A stretch of 47,071 bases of DNA from Candidatus Kuenenia stuttgartensis (GCA_945870505.1 CAMBSN010000012.1:1-47071), one strand, 5' to 3'. Shown: positions 25,277-32,939, counted from the first letter of the stretch. Notes: generated by a model from the letters alone, not told the origin. Made by a program: numbers and translations.

Positions 25277-26196
25277 ACTGCCGCCTCCGCTGGGTCCGCC
25301 GCCCCGTGCAGAATCCTGCGGAGCAGTTTCGGGAGAACTCCTCGGCCGCCGTACCGGTGCGGAAAGAGGTCGCACTGCAGCCACCAGAGCAGACGGTCGA
25401 TGGCATAGGCCACCAGCGGAATCACCACGAGCACGATCAGGATCGGCTCCCGCTCGCCCCGCCGCTGCGACACGTTGATCAGATCGCCGAGGCCGCCAGT
25501 GTCGCCTCCGAGCTTCACCACCTCGGCGAGCATGACGTAGCCGAAGGCGATGCCAAACAGCAGTCGCAACGAGTTGAAGATTGCGGGGGCCGCCAGCGGC
25601 ACGAGCACCTTGAGGATGATCTGGAGCCACGAGGCCCCGAGCGTGAGCGCCGTGTCAACGTAGCGCTGCGGAACCTCCAGCACCGCCGCCGTGGTGTCGC
25701 TGACGACAAAGGCGACGCTGGCGATGAACAAAAACATCATCTTCTGAAACTCGCCAATCCCGAAGAAGAAGAACGTCAGCGGAATGAGCGCCGCCACCGG
25801 GATGTTGCGGCCGAAGATCGTGAGCGGGGCGATGAAGGATCGCACCGCCGGGAAGCAGGCGGCCAGCACGCCGAGCGGCACACCCACCAACCCGCTGAGG
25901 CCGAATCCCAGGCACACCCGCCGCAGCGTGACGAGCGTGTTGGCGACGAGCCTCCGCTCGCCAAACACGGCGGGTACTTTCGCCACCGTCTCACCCGGGC
26001 TCGGCAGCGTGGCAGGGCTGATGAACCGGCTCTCTGCTTCGCCCGCCGTCGCCAGAAACCAGACGGCCAACACGCCGGCAATGCAGGTCACACCCCAGAA
26101 GAGCCCCGTGGCCACGGGCACTTCGCCCCGCAGCGGCTTGGCAGGCTCCGCAGTCGGCGGAGCCGGCAACGCCGACGGTGCCGGTGTGCTGGTCAT
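25273..26196 (-). CDS. ABC transporter permease, nitrate/sulfonate/taurine type
   Basis: 307 residues, about six membrane segments. It begins with a proline/alanine-rich cytoplasmic stretch, then LFWGVTCIAGVLAVWFLATA. The BPD_transp_1 domain follows, with RRVCLGFGLSGLVGVPLGVL, NIPVAALIPLTFFFFGIGEF and the EAA loop region in IFNSLRLLFGIAFGYVMLAE, which docks on the ATPase. Its start overlaps the stop of the SBP-OmpA gene (ATGA) and its stop overlaps the ATPase start (ATGA), so the subunits are made together. The family imports small oxyanion or sulfonate ligands in well-studied bacteria; here the substrate is open, because the binding protein is unusual. Confidence 0.92.
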   Translation of the reverse strand: MTSTPAPSALPAPPTAEPAKPLRGEVPVATGLFWGVTCIAGVLAVWFLATAGEAESRFISPATLPSPGETVAKVPAVFGERRLVANTLVTLRRVCLGFGLSGLVGVPLGVLAACFPAVRSFIAPLTIFGRNIPVAALIPLTFFFFGIGEFQKMMFLFIASVAFVVSDTTAAVLEVPQRYVDTALTLGASWLQIILKVLVPLAAPAIFNSLRLLFGIAFGYVMLAEVVKLGGDTGGLGDLINVSQRRGEREPILIVLVVIPLVAYAIDRLLWWLQCDLFPHRYGGRGVLPKLLRRILHGAADPAEAAV

Positions 26197-27977
26197 TCCT
26201 TTTCCGCGGCGTAGACCTTGATCTCCACGCGACGATTGAGCGCGTGGTTGTCGGGATGGTCATCGTCGGCCGGCCGATCCCAGCCGAGCCCGTCCACGGC
26301 AAACCGGTTGTCGTCAAACTTGAACTTCTCGACGAGGGCATCTTTCACCGCCCGCGCCCGCTCGAGCGAGAGTTCCTTCACCATCGCCGCCGGCACGGCC
26401 CCCCGCATCGACGAGTCGGTATGGCCCTCGACCACGATCCTGGCGTTGCCAAACTGCTTGGCGAGCGCGCCGGCCTCGTCGAGCACGAGGTCAACCCGCG
26501 CGTCATACGGTTCCTCCACGTCCTTGCCGTCGATGCGCCGGATCACTTTCTTCCGCAGTTCCGCCGTGTTGGGGAAGAAGTGGATCACGATCGTGTTGGT
26601 GAGAATTTCTTCGTTCTCGGCGCGAATCTGCTGCACCGTCCTCGGCGGCAGCGATGTCGCATACTCATCCTTCGACTCGGCATACTTCGGCTCCTTGCCG
26701 AGCTTCTGGATCACCGAGAAGTCCATCACCTGGTCGAACGGCACGGGATTGTTGGAGATCGCCCCGATCCTTCGGTAGAGCATGTAGGCCTGCTTCCAGA
26801 TCCGCTCGAAGTTTGCCGGGTTGTTGCGGTTGATGAAGAACTGATAGTTCTCCGCCCAGTTGGTGCTGTGGGCGTCGCCGAGCATGGAGAGCGCGTCGGC
26901 GGCGGGGATCGTGTAGCCGTCGGCCATCAACTGGGCCACCTCCTTGCGGGCGTTCTCCGACTTGAGATCTCCCATCGCATCAAAGATGCCCCGCACGATC
27001 GCCTCGATCTTGTCGGGATGGTCCTTGGCAAAGTCGGCCCGGGCAAACCAGACGTCGGCGATCAGGCGGTTGGCCGTCTGCGTGGTGACCAGCATCCGGT
27101 TGCCCTTCGCGTCGGCGAGGTTGTAGATGTCGGGGGCCCACGACACGCAACCCGCGATGCTCTTGTCGCGATTGAACGCGGCGGCGGCCTCGAAGGCGGT
27201 GCTCACGTAAACCATCTCCACGTCGGCGGGCTGGAGGCCCCCGGCGACGAGCATGTTGAGGGCGAAGAACTGGCTGGGCGAGTTCTGGGCCAGCACGAGT
27301 TTCTTACCGGCGAGATCCCTCACCGTCTTGATCGAGTCACGAACAACGATGCCGTCGCCGCCGTTCGAGAAGTCCACCTGCTGGTAGACGCGGGGCATGA
27401 TCCGGGAGTCCTTGGCGAAGCTGTCCACGAACAGCGGGAGCATGTCGAGCGTGGCCCAGCCGATGTGCACCTCGCCGGCGGCGTAGGCATCGCGCATCTG
27501 CACGGGATCGTCGATCAGCACGAGTTCGAGCTTGAAGGGCTTGCCTCCCGGCGCCTGCCAGACCTTGCCCGGCTTGAAGCCGTTGTTGGCCCGGATGATC
27601 GGCGCCCAGCCCGCCCACACGTTGAGCGCAAACCGCACCGTGTCGTCCTCGAGCGGCTTGTAGGCGCTCACGCCCTTCACGGGCGGCAGCTTCTCGGCCG
27701 GCTTGAATGTGTATTCCTTGACGGTCGTGGGCACCGAGACATCCGGCGCCTCGGTCATGCCTTCGGCACCGGCAGCCCCATCGGCTCCGGCCCCTGTGCC
27801 AGAACCTGCCGGACCGCCGGCACCGCCCCCGGCGGCCATGGGCCGCTGACCTGCGGCGCCCGGCCGACCAAGGCCAAACTGCTCAAGCATCCCGCCCCGC
27901 CAGGCCGCGAGGCCGACGAGACCGAAGATCACGGCCCACACCGCGAGCCAGAAGGGTGCCTTGGGCTGAGTGGACAT
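26193..27977 (-). CDS. Membrane-anchored solute-binding protein fused to an OmpA peptidoglycan-binding domain
   Basis: 594 residues. An N-terminal membrane helix (FWLAVWAVIFGLVGLAAW, residues about 9-28) is not a normal cleavable signal. It is followed by a glycine/alanine-rich linker of about 50 residues and then a NitT/TauT-like periplasmic binding fold (VRFALNVWAGWAPIIRANNG, VHIGWATLDMLPLFVDSF, KTVRDLAGKKLVLAQNSPSQ). Residues about 460-594 are an OmpA-type domain: FFPNTAELRKKV, IVVEGHTDSSMRGAVPAAMV, LSLERARAVKDALVEKF and the arginine end NHALNRRVEIKVY. OmpA domains hold the diaminopimelate of peptidoglycan. So one chain would link inner membrane, ligand binding and cell wall. Related SBP/OmpA fusions are known as a named group. 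It is coupled to the permease. Confidence 0.88.
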   Translation of the reverse strand: MSTQPKAPFWLAVWAVIFGLVGLAAWRGGMLEQFGLGRPGAAGQRPMAAGGGAGGPAGSGTGAGADGAAGAEGMTEAPDVSVPTTVKEYTFKPAEKLPPVKGVSAYKPLEDDTVRFALNVWAGWAPIIRANNGFKPGKVWQAPGGKPFKLELVLIDDPVQMRDAYAAGEVHIGWATLDMLPLFVDSFAKDSRIMPRVYQQVDFSNGGDGIVVRDSIKTVRDLAGKKLVLAQNSPSQFFALNMLVAGGLQPADVEMVYVSTAFEAAAAFNRDKSIAGCVSWAPDIYNLADAKGNRMLVTTQTANRLIADVWFARADFAKDHPDKIEAIVRGIFDAMGDLKSENARKEVAQLMADGYTIPAADALSMLGDAHSTNWAENYQFFINRNNPANFERIWKQAYMLYRRIGAISNNPVPFDQVMDFSVIQKLGKEPKYAESKDEYATSLPPRTVQQIRAENEEILTNTIVIHFFPNTAELRKKVIRRIDGKDVEEPYDARVDLVLDEAGALAKQFGNARIVVEGHTDSSMRGAVPAAMVKELSLERARAVKDALVEKFKFDDNRFAVDGLGWDRPADDDHPDNHALNRRVEIKVYAAEKE

Positions 27978-28043
27978 CGTGCGCCTCTTGGAAAACAGGT
28001 TTGGGGGAAACAGGTTTGGGAATGACCCGCCTGCGGGTGATTG

Positions 28044-28346
28044 TCAGCCGCGGAACTTTGTCTTCGTGCGGGCGTGGCCGGCCATGTGCAGTGCCTGCAT
28101 GAGATCGTAGGCCGTCACTTCGCAAAGCAGCCGCGTGACCTTCTCATGGGCCTCGGGCGACAGGAGCGGCTCGACCTCCTTCATCAGCGACACCACCCGC
28201 TTTTCCTGTTCGTCGAGCTCGCTAGTCTCGATCCGCGCGTCGGCGACCGCATCCAGGAAGGAGTCGAGTTTGCGGGCATACTCCGCGATCAAGGGCGTGT
28301 CGGTCGAATCGTCGAACCAGGGGGTCTTGGCTGCCATGAAATCCAC
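28044..28346 (-). CDS. Small helical protein in the PspA/ABC cluster
   Basis: 100 residues, no signal or membrane segment, almost entirely helical by pattern (LIAEYARKLDSFLDAVADAR, ELDEQEKRVVSLMKEVEPLL, LLCEVTAYDLMQALHMAGHA). I recognise no family. It sits between the AAA+ gene (49 bp after its stop) and the SBP-OmpA gene (66 bp further). Size and acidic, helical nature suggest an adaptor for the ATPase or PspA; this is inference. If ATG 28337 (the fourth codon) is the start, three residues are lost. Confidence 0.6.
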   Translation of the reverse strand: MDFMAAKTPWFDDSTDTPLIAEYARKLDSFLDAVADARIETSELDEQEKRVVSLMKEVEPLLSPEAHEKVTRLLCEVTAYDLMQALHMAGHARTKTKFRG

Positions 28347-28395
28347 TCCTCGGGTGTACGTGATCTTCGATCCAGAGTTTTCGAAAAAGCGTGCG

Positions 28396-30267
28396 TCAGG
28401 AACCGATCACCTCGCGGATGGCCGCGAGCCGCTCCTGCAGGCGAGACCGGCCGCCCGGCTGCCCAACCTTCACCTTCCAGCGTTCAGGGAGGAACCGCTT
28501 CTCGGTGCATTCAAGCACCGCGGCGATTTCCTGCATCTCCTTTTCGAGCCCCTGCGCCGACGGCATGAAGTCGTCGAGCGCCGCCTTTAGGTCATCTGCA
28601 GAGATCGTGTCGGGAGTAGGGGCTCCGGCGTCGGCGGCCTGCTCCAGGCCCTTCCTGCGGGCGGCCAGCACAACGCTTTCGATGTCGGCGCCGGAGAGGC
28701 CGAGTTCGAGGTCGATCGGCCCGGGCAGGCCGGGGGCGAGCTTCACGTGCGACTTTCGCGCCATCGCTGCAAACATCGCGTCCATCTCGGCCTGGTCGTG
28801 CGGATAGAAGAGCGGAATGTGCACCTCCGCCCTGCCCTGCCGCTTGAGGTCGATGGGCAGCAGGTCGGGGCGGCTCGTAAGCAGCATCCAAACGATCTTG
28901 CCGCGGTACCGCGTGTCGCCCATCTGGCGGGCGATCATCGAGAATACGCGGGCGCTCGTGCCGGAGTCGCCGTCACTCTGGCGGTTGCCGAGCGCCGCGT
29001 CGGCTTCGTCGATCACAACGACAACCGGCCCGAGGCTGCGGAGCACCCCGAGGGCGTGCTCGAGGTTGCCCTCCGTCTCCCCCACGTACTTGCTGCGGAA
29101 GTTCTTGAGGACCACGCACGGAATCCCCACGCTGCCCGCGTAGCACTCAGCGATGAAGCTCTTTCCCGTGCCCACCGGTCCGCAGATCAGGTAGCCCATC
29201 GGCGCGCTCTCGAACTGGCCCCGCTTGATCGCCCGGGCGTCGGCCTCGAGCCGCTGCTTGGCATCCACGTGGCCCGCCACGGCATCGAGCGTGAGCCGGG
29301 GCTGGATGAACTCGATCAGCCCGTGGCACGACCGCTCGATGAGGTCTTTCTTCCGGGCCGTGAACTCGGGCCCGTCGGGAGCATTGCCCTCGCGTGCGGA
29401 GAGCGAGATCACGGCGCGGAGGCTCTCGAGGGTGAGTCCACCCGAAACGGCGGCCACCTGCCTCACGCCCTCCATCTGCTCCGGCTTCACGCCCGCGGCA
29501 GCCGCTGTCGCCAAGGCGAACCGCTCACGATCGCCCGCGTCAGGCATCGGCACCTCGATCGCCGTGATCGCAGGGTTCTGGACGAGCCGAGGATGCACTT
29601 CCGAGATTGTGTCGGCCAGCAGCACCACCGCCACGTTCACGCGTCGGAGCAGCGGGTTGGTCGCCCAGCCGAGCACCCGCACCAGCCGGCTGGCGGCGCT
29701 TCGTGATCCGGCCTCGCCATCGGGCACGAGATACTGGGCGTAGTCGAGTACGACCGCAATCCGCTTCCGCTGTTCGGGCGGGTCGATCAGATTGCGTTCC
29801 AGGATCGCGTCGATGGCCGCCACTGCCTGATCGGGGTCACGAGGCCAGGTGGCGGCGTTGCCAATCCGCTCGGTCAACCACTGGGCCATTGTCCGCAGCC
29901 GATTCGGGTCGGGGCCGGCGAGCGGCCTCAGTCCCTTGCCGACGTCGTAGGCCAGCACAATGTCCCAGCGGCCGAACATCTCCCGGGCCAGAAAGTCGGA
30001 AACCGTCCCCCAGGCGGCCGGATCAGGAGCCGAGCCGGCGGCATTCGGCGCCGCGACCGGCACGAGGTCGCGAACGTTGCCGTGCATCAGGAAGACGCAG
30101 CTCGTCCCGGAGAGATACGAGTCGCCGAGCCGCTCGGCCCAGGCTGGGCACCAGTCGGGCAGCGATCGCGAGCCGCCCAACGCGGCCGATGTGCCAAGCG
30201 AAGTCGATGCCTCGGCCGCTGCCGGCGGGCGAGAGGGTGAAACAGAGGGCGTGGCAGGGCTGGTCAC
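28396..30267 (-). CDS. Large AAA+ ATPase of the PspA cluster, degenerate N-terminal half
   Basis: 623 residues from GTG 30267, preceded by a GGGAG ribosome site. The C-terminal half is a full AAA+ module: Walker A LICGPVGTGKSFIAECYAG (about residue 365), Walker B VVVVIDEADAALGNRQSDGD (about 416), a sensor-like segment IVWMLLTSRPDLLPIDLKRQ, and a lid ending GADIESVVLAARRKGLEQAA. It resembles the FtsH/CDC48/spastin branch rather than the MoxR or PspF branch. The N-terminal half (residues about 50-300) looks like a second ATPase-type fold without a usable P-loop (CVFLMHGNVRDLV, KRIAVVLDYAQYLVPDGE, NVAVVLLADTISEVHPRLVQ). It has no membrane segment. It follows pspA by 28 bp and likely remodels PspA or another cluster protein. 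Confidence 0.8.
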   Translation of the reverse strand: MTSPATPSVSPSRPPAAAEASTSLGTSAALGGSRSLPDWCPAWAERLGDSYLSGTSCVFLMHGNVRDLVPVAAPNAAGSAPDPAAWGTVSDFLAREMFGRWDIVLAYDVGKGLRPLAGPDPNRLRTMAQWLTERIGNAATWPRDPDQAVAAIDAILERNLIDPPEQRKRIAVVLDYAQYLVPDGEAGSRSAASRLVRVLGWATNPLLRRVNVAVVLLADTISEVHPRLVQNPAITAIEVPMPDAGDRERFALATAAAAGVKPEQMEGVRQVAAVSGGLTLESLRAVISLSAREGNAPDGPEFTARKKDLIERSCHGLIEFIQPRLTLDAVAGHVDAKQRLEADARAIKRGQFESAPMGYLICGPVGTGKSFIAECYAGSVGIPCVVLKNFRSKYVGETEGNLEHALGVLRSLGPVVVVIDEADAALGNRQSDGDSGTSARVFSMIARQMGDTRYRGKIVWMLLTSRPDLLPIDLKRQGRAEVHIPLFYPHDQAEMDAMFAAMARKSHVKLAPGLPGPIDLELGLSGADIESVVLAARRKGLEQAADAGAPTPDTISADDLKAALDDFMPSAQGLEKEMQEIAAVLECTEKRFLPERWKVKVGQPGGRSRLQERLAAIREVIGS

Positions 30268-30295
30268 GTTCGGCTCCCAGAGTTGCGCCGGCAGA

Positions 30296-31045
30296 TCAGG
30301 TAGTCTTCTGCGTCGCCCGCTCGGAGCCGAGTTCCTTGTCGTCGGCCTTCACGCCGGCGGTCTCGGGCGTGACCATGCCCATCGAGATTTCAAACTCGCG
30401 GAGCGCGTTGTCCGCCATCGCCTTCTCGACCGCTTCCTCCTGCTTGATCTCTTGGAGGCCTTCGCCCGACAGATCGGCCGCCACGCGAACTTTGGCGCGG
30501 TTGAGCCCGATCTTGTCCTGAATCACGTCTTCGATTTGGCCGAAGTCGGTGGTGATGTCGAAGTTGAAGCTCGTGGCCAGCTTGGCTAGTTCAGCCTCCG
30601 CGCGGGAGAGCTTCAGTTCGGCGTCGTACTTCTGGATCTTCTGCTTGAGGTCGGCCAACTTCTTGGTGGCGTGCTGGATCTTGGTGACGTTGTTGGTGTA
30701 GGCGGTCTCGTGAAGCTTGAGTTGGGCTTCGTTCTCCGCAAGCTCCTTCTTCGCTTTCTGCAGCTCGAGCGCAAACCTCGAGGCCGTCTCCCGCTCGCCG
30801 ACTTGGAGGTAGGCCTTGATCCGGGCCTCGAGCGCCGCCACGTGCTGCCGGTCGCCATTGACCTGCCGCGTGACCCGCTCCACGAGGGCCCGGTACTGCT
30901 CGAGCCCTTCGCGGCCTTCCTTCATCTGATCGACCGCCTTGTCGTACTCGTACTGGAGTTGGGCGACAGGGTCGGCGGTCCAGAAAAAGTTGGCGATTTT
31001 GTTCATCTGGGCCGCGAGGGACTTCCAGAGCTTGCCGAGGATCAT
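30296..31045 (-). CDS. PspA/IM30-family coiled-coil protein
   Basis: 249 residues, almost wholly helical. The start MILGKLWKSLAAQMNKIANF is amphipathic, as in PspA/Vipp1 where this helix binds membrane. The next segment has DPVAQLQYEYDKAVDQMKEG, and long heptad stretches run to residue about 170 (ALEARIKAYLQVGERETASR, KKLADLKQKIQKYDAELKLS). The C-terminal third ends with a charged tail. Classic PspA has about 220 residues, so this one is a little long and may be a distinct branch. PspA proteins form rings or rods that protect and remodel the inner membrane. It is the first gene of the leftward cluster; no pspF, pspB or pspC gene is near, so regulation differs from the enterobacterial system. 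Confidence 0.75.
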   Translation of the reverse strand: MILGKLWKSLAAQMNKIANFFWTADPVAQLQYEYDKAVDQMKEGREGLEQYRALVERVTRQVNGDRQHVAALEARIKAYLQVGERETASRFALELQKAKKELAENEAQLKLHETAYTNNVTKIQHATKKLADLKQKIQKYDAELKLSRAEAELAKLATSFNFDITTDFGQIEDVIQDKIGLNRAKVRVAADLSGEGLQEIKQEEAVEKAMADNALREFEISMGMVTPETAGVKADDKELGSERATQKTT

Positions 31046-31299
31046 GGGCGGTGACTCCGCACGTGGACGGACGAAGGATGACTGTGTGGGATTCCCGAAA
31101 CGCGGAAAATCCCCGGTCTTTTGTGATACCGCTGGAGGGGGACGCCGTCAATCGGCCCGGCGAATCCAACGGCGTGGACGCCGGCCCAACGACCGCAGCG
31201 ATCGCGGGGCCAGTGGGGGAGTCGCGAATGGCCGAAGTTCGGCAACTGGACTCACCTGCCCCCACGCGTGGAGCCAGTCTCTATCGTTTGGGTAGCCCC

Positions 31300-31707
31300 A
31301 TGTTTTTTCTTCAACGAATGATCTGCGTCGCAGCATTGCTCGCATTCACGGCTGGCTGCCGTGAGGACAGTTTTGATCTGGAGTTCCACATGCCGGTCTT
31401 TGTGAAGCGGATCGAGTTGACTATCAACCAATCCACGGGGCAGGAACCGCGCCGAGTCCGAAGTGGCGTTTATGCGATAACGCTCGACGAGAATGGCAAA
31501 GCAACGCTTCGATCCTCTTGGCCAATAGCTCGATATCACAGGGAGTTCGTTGTGACACCGACCGAACGCCTGCAGATGCCCGCAGGCTATCGGGTGGTCG
31601 ACAGCGGCTGGGATATGAGCACAGTGACAATACGTACGCCGTGGGGCGTCACTTCGCGTTCAAAGCTTGACGGCTCTGTTTTCTGGATGGAGATCGCCAG
31701 GCAATGA
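31300..31707 (+). CDS. Small lipoprotein, unknown function
   Basis: 135 residues from ATG 31300 (ATG 31318 would keep the lipobox too). The N-terminus ends in LLAFTAGC, a good lipobox with the cysteine about residue 20, so it would be lipid-anchored. The mature part is short, beta-rich by pattern (FDLEFHMPVFVKRIELTINQ, VTIRTPWGVTSRSKLDGSV) and matches no family I know. Base use is visibly less GC-rich than its neighbours, which hints at recent arrival or weak expression. It is divergent from the PspA cluster. The track's start at 31051 lies far upstream and has no support. Confidence 0.55.
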   Translation: MFFLQRMICVAALLAFTAGCREDSFDLEFHMPVFVKRIELTINQSTGQEPRRVRSGVYAITLDENGKATLRSSWPIARYHREFVVTPTERLQMPAGYRVVDSGWDMSTVTIRTPWGVTSRSKLDGSVFWMEIARQ

Positions 31708-31815
31708 TCAGACACCCGGCCCGCAAGTCGGTCCCCGCTAGGTCCCGATTTGAGGATTTTTGAGGATTCCTGACCGGCTGACGAAACCCTCGATCACGAA
31801 ACCCTTATTTTCTAG

Positions 31816-31890
31816 GGTGGCTAACGGGACTCGAACCCGCGACCCTCGGTACCACAAACCGATGCTCTAACCAACTGAGCTATAGCCACC
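31816..31890 (-). tRNA. tRNA-His (GTG)
   Basis: The minus strand folds as a full cloverleaf. The acceptor is GGTGGCTA with TAGCCACC. The D arm is AGCTC...GAGC. The anticodon stem TCGGT/ACCGA holds the loop TTGTGGT, so the anticodon is GTG (His). The T arm is GCGGG-TTCGAAC-CCCGT. The extra 5' G opposite C73 is the histidine identity pair (G-1:C73), encoded in the gene. The 3' CCA is not encoded (CCTAG follows) and must be added by an enzyme. No integrated element or repeated attachment sequence is seen beside it. Confidence 0.96.
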
Positions 31891-31901
31891 ATGAGGCCGC
31901 G

Positions 31902-31930
31902 ATTGTAGCAAACGGGCTCACGGTTTCAGG
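31902..31930 (-). promoter_or_regulatory. Candidate tRNA-His promoter
   Basis: Minus-strand CCTGAA, 17-bp spacer, TACAAT, ending 11 bp before the first tRNA base. The -10 is strong and the -35 weak. Confidence 0.5.
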
Positions 31931-31988
31931 CCCCCTGCCACAACCCGGCCGAAAGTCCCGGCGTTCCCGCACCCGCGGTTCGGCAGCG

Positions 31989-32441
31989 TCACTCCCGGCG
32001 GCGGGAGTCGATCACGATCGTCACCGGGCCGTCGTTGACCAGCGCCACCTGCATGTCGGCGGCAAACACGCCTCGCTCCGGCCGCCTCCCAGCCTGCGAT
32101 TCCACGGCCGCCAGAAACCGTTCGTAGAGCGGCACCGCCTCCTCCGGGCGGGCCGCCTCGATGAAACTCGGCCGGTTGCCCTTCGCCGTCGAGGCGATCA
32201 GGGTGAACTGGCTGATCACGAGCAGGCCGCCGTTCACCTCGGTCACGCTGCGGTTCATCTTCCCGGCCTCATCGGCGAAGATCCGCATCTGCGCCACCTT
32301 GCCCGCGAGCCAATCGGCATCGGACGGTGTGTCGCCCGCCTCCACGCCGACGAGCACGAGCAGCCCCGTCCCGATCCGGCCGACCACGTCGCCGCCGATC
32401 GTCACGCTCGCCTCGCTCACCCGCTGGATCACCGCTCGCAT
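31989..32441 (-). CDS. dtd: D-aminoacyl-tRNA deacylase
   Basis: 150 residues from ATG 32441 (the track start at 32522 is too far upstream). DTD frees tRNAs wrongly charged with D-amino acids, and glycine from tRNA-Ala. Its marks are [20 protein letters not shown] at the start, [20 protein letters not shown] (the SQF and NRPSF region, with TAKGNRP in place of the usual TRKGNRP) and [17 protein letters not shown] (the NxPxT motif as NDGPVT). Length is normal. It is a free-standing gene, 99 bp after tRNA-His in plus-strand order and on the same strand as it. Confidence 0.96.
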   Translation of the reverse strand: MRAVIQRVSEASVTIGGDVVGRIGTGLLVLVGVEAGDTPSDADWLAGKVAQMRIFADEAGKMNRSVTEVNGGLLVISQFTLIASTAKGNRPSFIEAARPEEAVPLYERFLAAVESQAGRRPERGVFAADMQVALVNDGPVTIVIDSRRRE

Positions 32442-32490
32442 GGCGAAAGTGTAGCCGCGCGGCCCGGCACAACGGTGACTGCAAGGCCGC

Positions 32491-32688
32491 TCACGCCGAG
32501 GCTTCGCCCACGCGTGCGGCAATCCTGTCGATCAAGTCGGGGTGAAACCCGATCCCAGCCCGTACCATGCGTGCAGCAGCGTCCCGAAACGAGGGAAGCA
32601 AACCCGCTGCCTTGGCTTTCGCCAACACCCCGAGACTGCCGATGCTCGCCAACGCGATCAGCGGATTAGTGTTCGTGAAGACGGTCAC
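32491..32688 (-). pseudogene. DUF3368-type toxin, internally deleted remnant
   Basis: 65 residues, starting at GTG 32688 and overlapping the antitoxin stop as GTGA. It opens with VFTNTNPLIALASIG, the PIN-like start of DUF3368, and continues at once with LGVLAKAKAAGLLPSFRDAA and ends [10 protein letters not shown], which is the C-terminal LGVLLRAKxxGLIPS part of the same family. The middle of the usual protein of about 160 residues, with most of the acidic metal ligands, is missing. So the toxin is probably inactive, though the frame is preserved across the junction. Confidence 0.6.
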
Positions 32689-32939
32689 AGGAGCGATGTC
32701 TCCCGAGCAAGGTCTTCGGGGGTGTCGGACAAGAGCGTGGCACCCGCCTCCATCGCACGCAGCAGGAACTGCACACGTGGAATCCCCAGCCAGCGCGCTG
32801 CCATTCCTGAAGACAGCCGCCCGTCACGAAACAGCTCAATGGCGGTTTGAACTTTCATCAAGTCGCCAAACTCGGACGGCTCCAGGTGGAGGCCCGCAAG
32901 AATCTCAGGCAGACACTCGACTTCGACGGTTGTTTTCAT
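32685..32939 (-). CDS. UPF0175-family antitoxin
   Basis: 84 residues from ATG 32939; the 32960 start in the track is a GTG and adds seven odd residues. The family pattern is visible: MKVQTAIELFRDGRLSSGMA then ARWLGIPRVQFLLRAMEAGA, a helix-turn-helix-like DNA-binding antitoxin with the AARxAGxxxxxFLxxL shape. It is the partner of DUF3368 PIN toxins. Here the toxin gene, joined by a GTGA overlap, has lost its middle, so the antitoxin may survive only as a passive regulator. Confidence 0.75.
   Translation of the reverse strand: MKTTVEVECLPEILAGLHLEPSEFGDLMKVQTAIELFRDGRLSSGMAARWLGIPRVQFLLRAMEAGATLLSDTPEDLARETSLL

Noticed and set aside
24393-25406. N-terminal half of the 618-residue minus-strand ORF
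   Set aside because: It overlaps the ABC ATPase on the same strand in another frame and has the low-complexity Arg/Gly/Ala make-up of an out-of-frame reading. The real gene starts at GTG 24392.
26178-28025. 615-residue ORF on the plus strand
   Set aside because: Mirror of the SBP-OmpA gene; no motif, and the opposite strand encodes a well-supported fusion protein.
28396-30267. PspF or MoxR-type ATPase
   Set aside because: No GAFTGA loop, no DNA-binding helix-turn-helix and no MoxR signature; the lid and sensor regions look like the FtsH/CDC48 branch.
31740-31890. Integrated element at tRNA-His
   Set aside because: No integrase gene or repeated tRNA 3' end is found on either side; only short TTGAGGATT and GGGTTTCGT repeats lie nearby.
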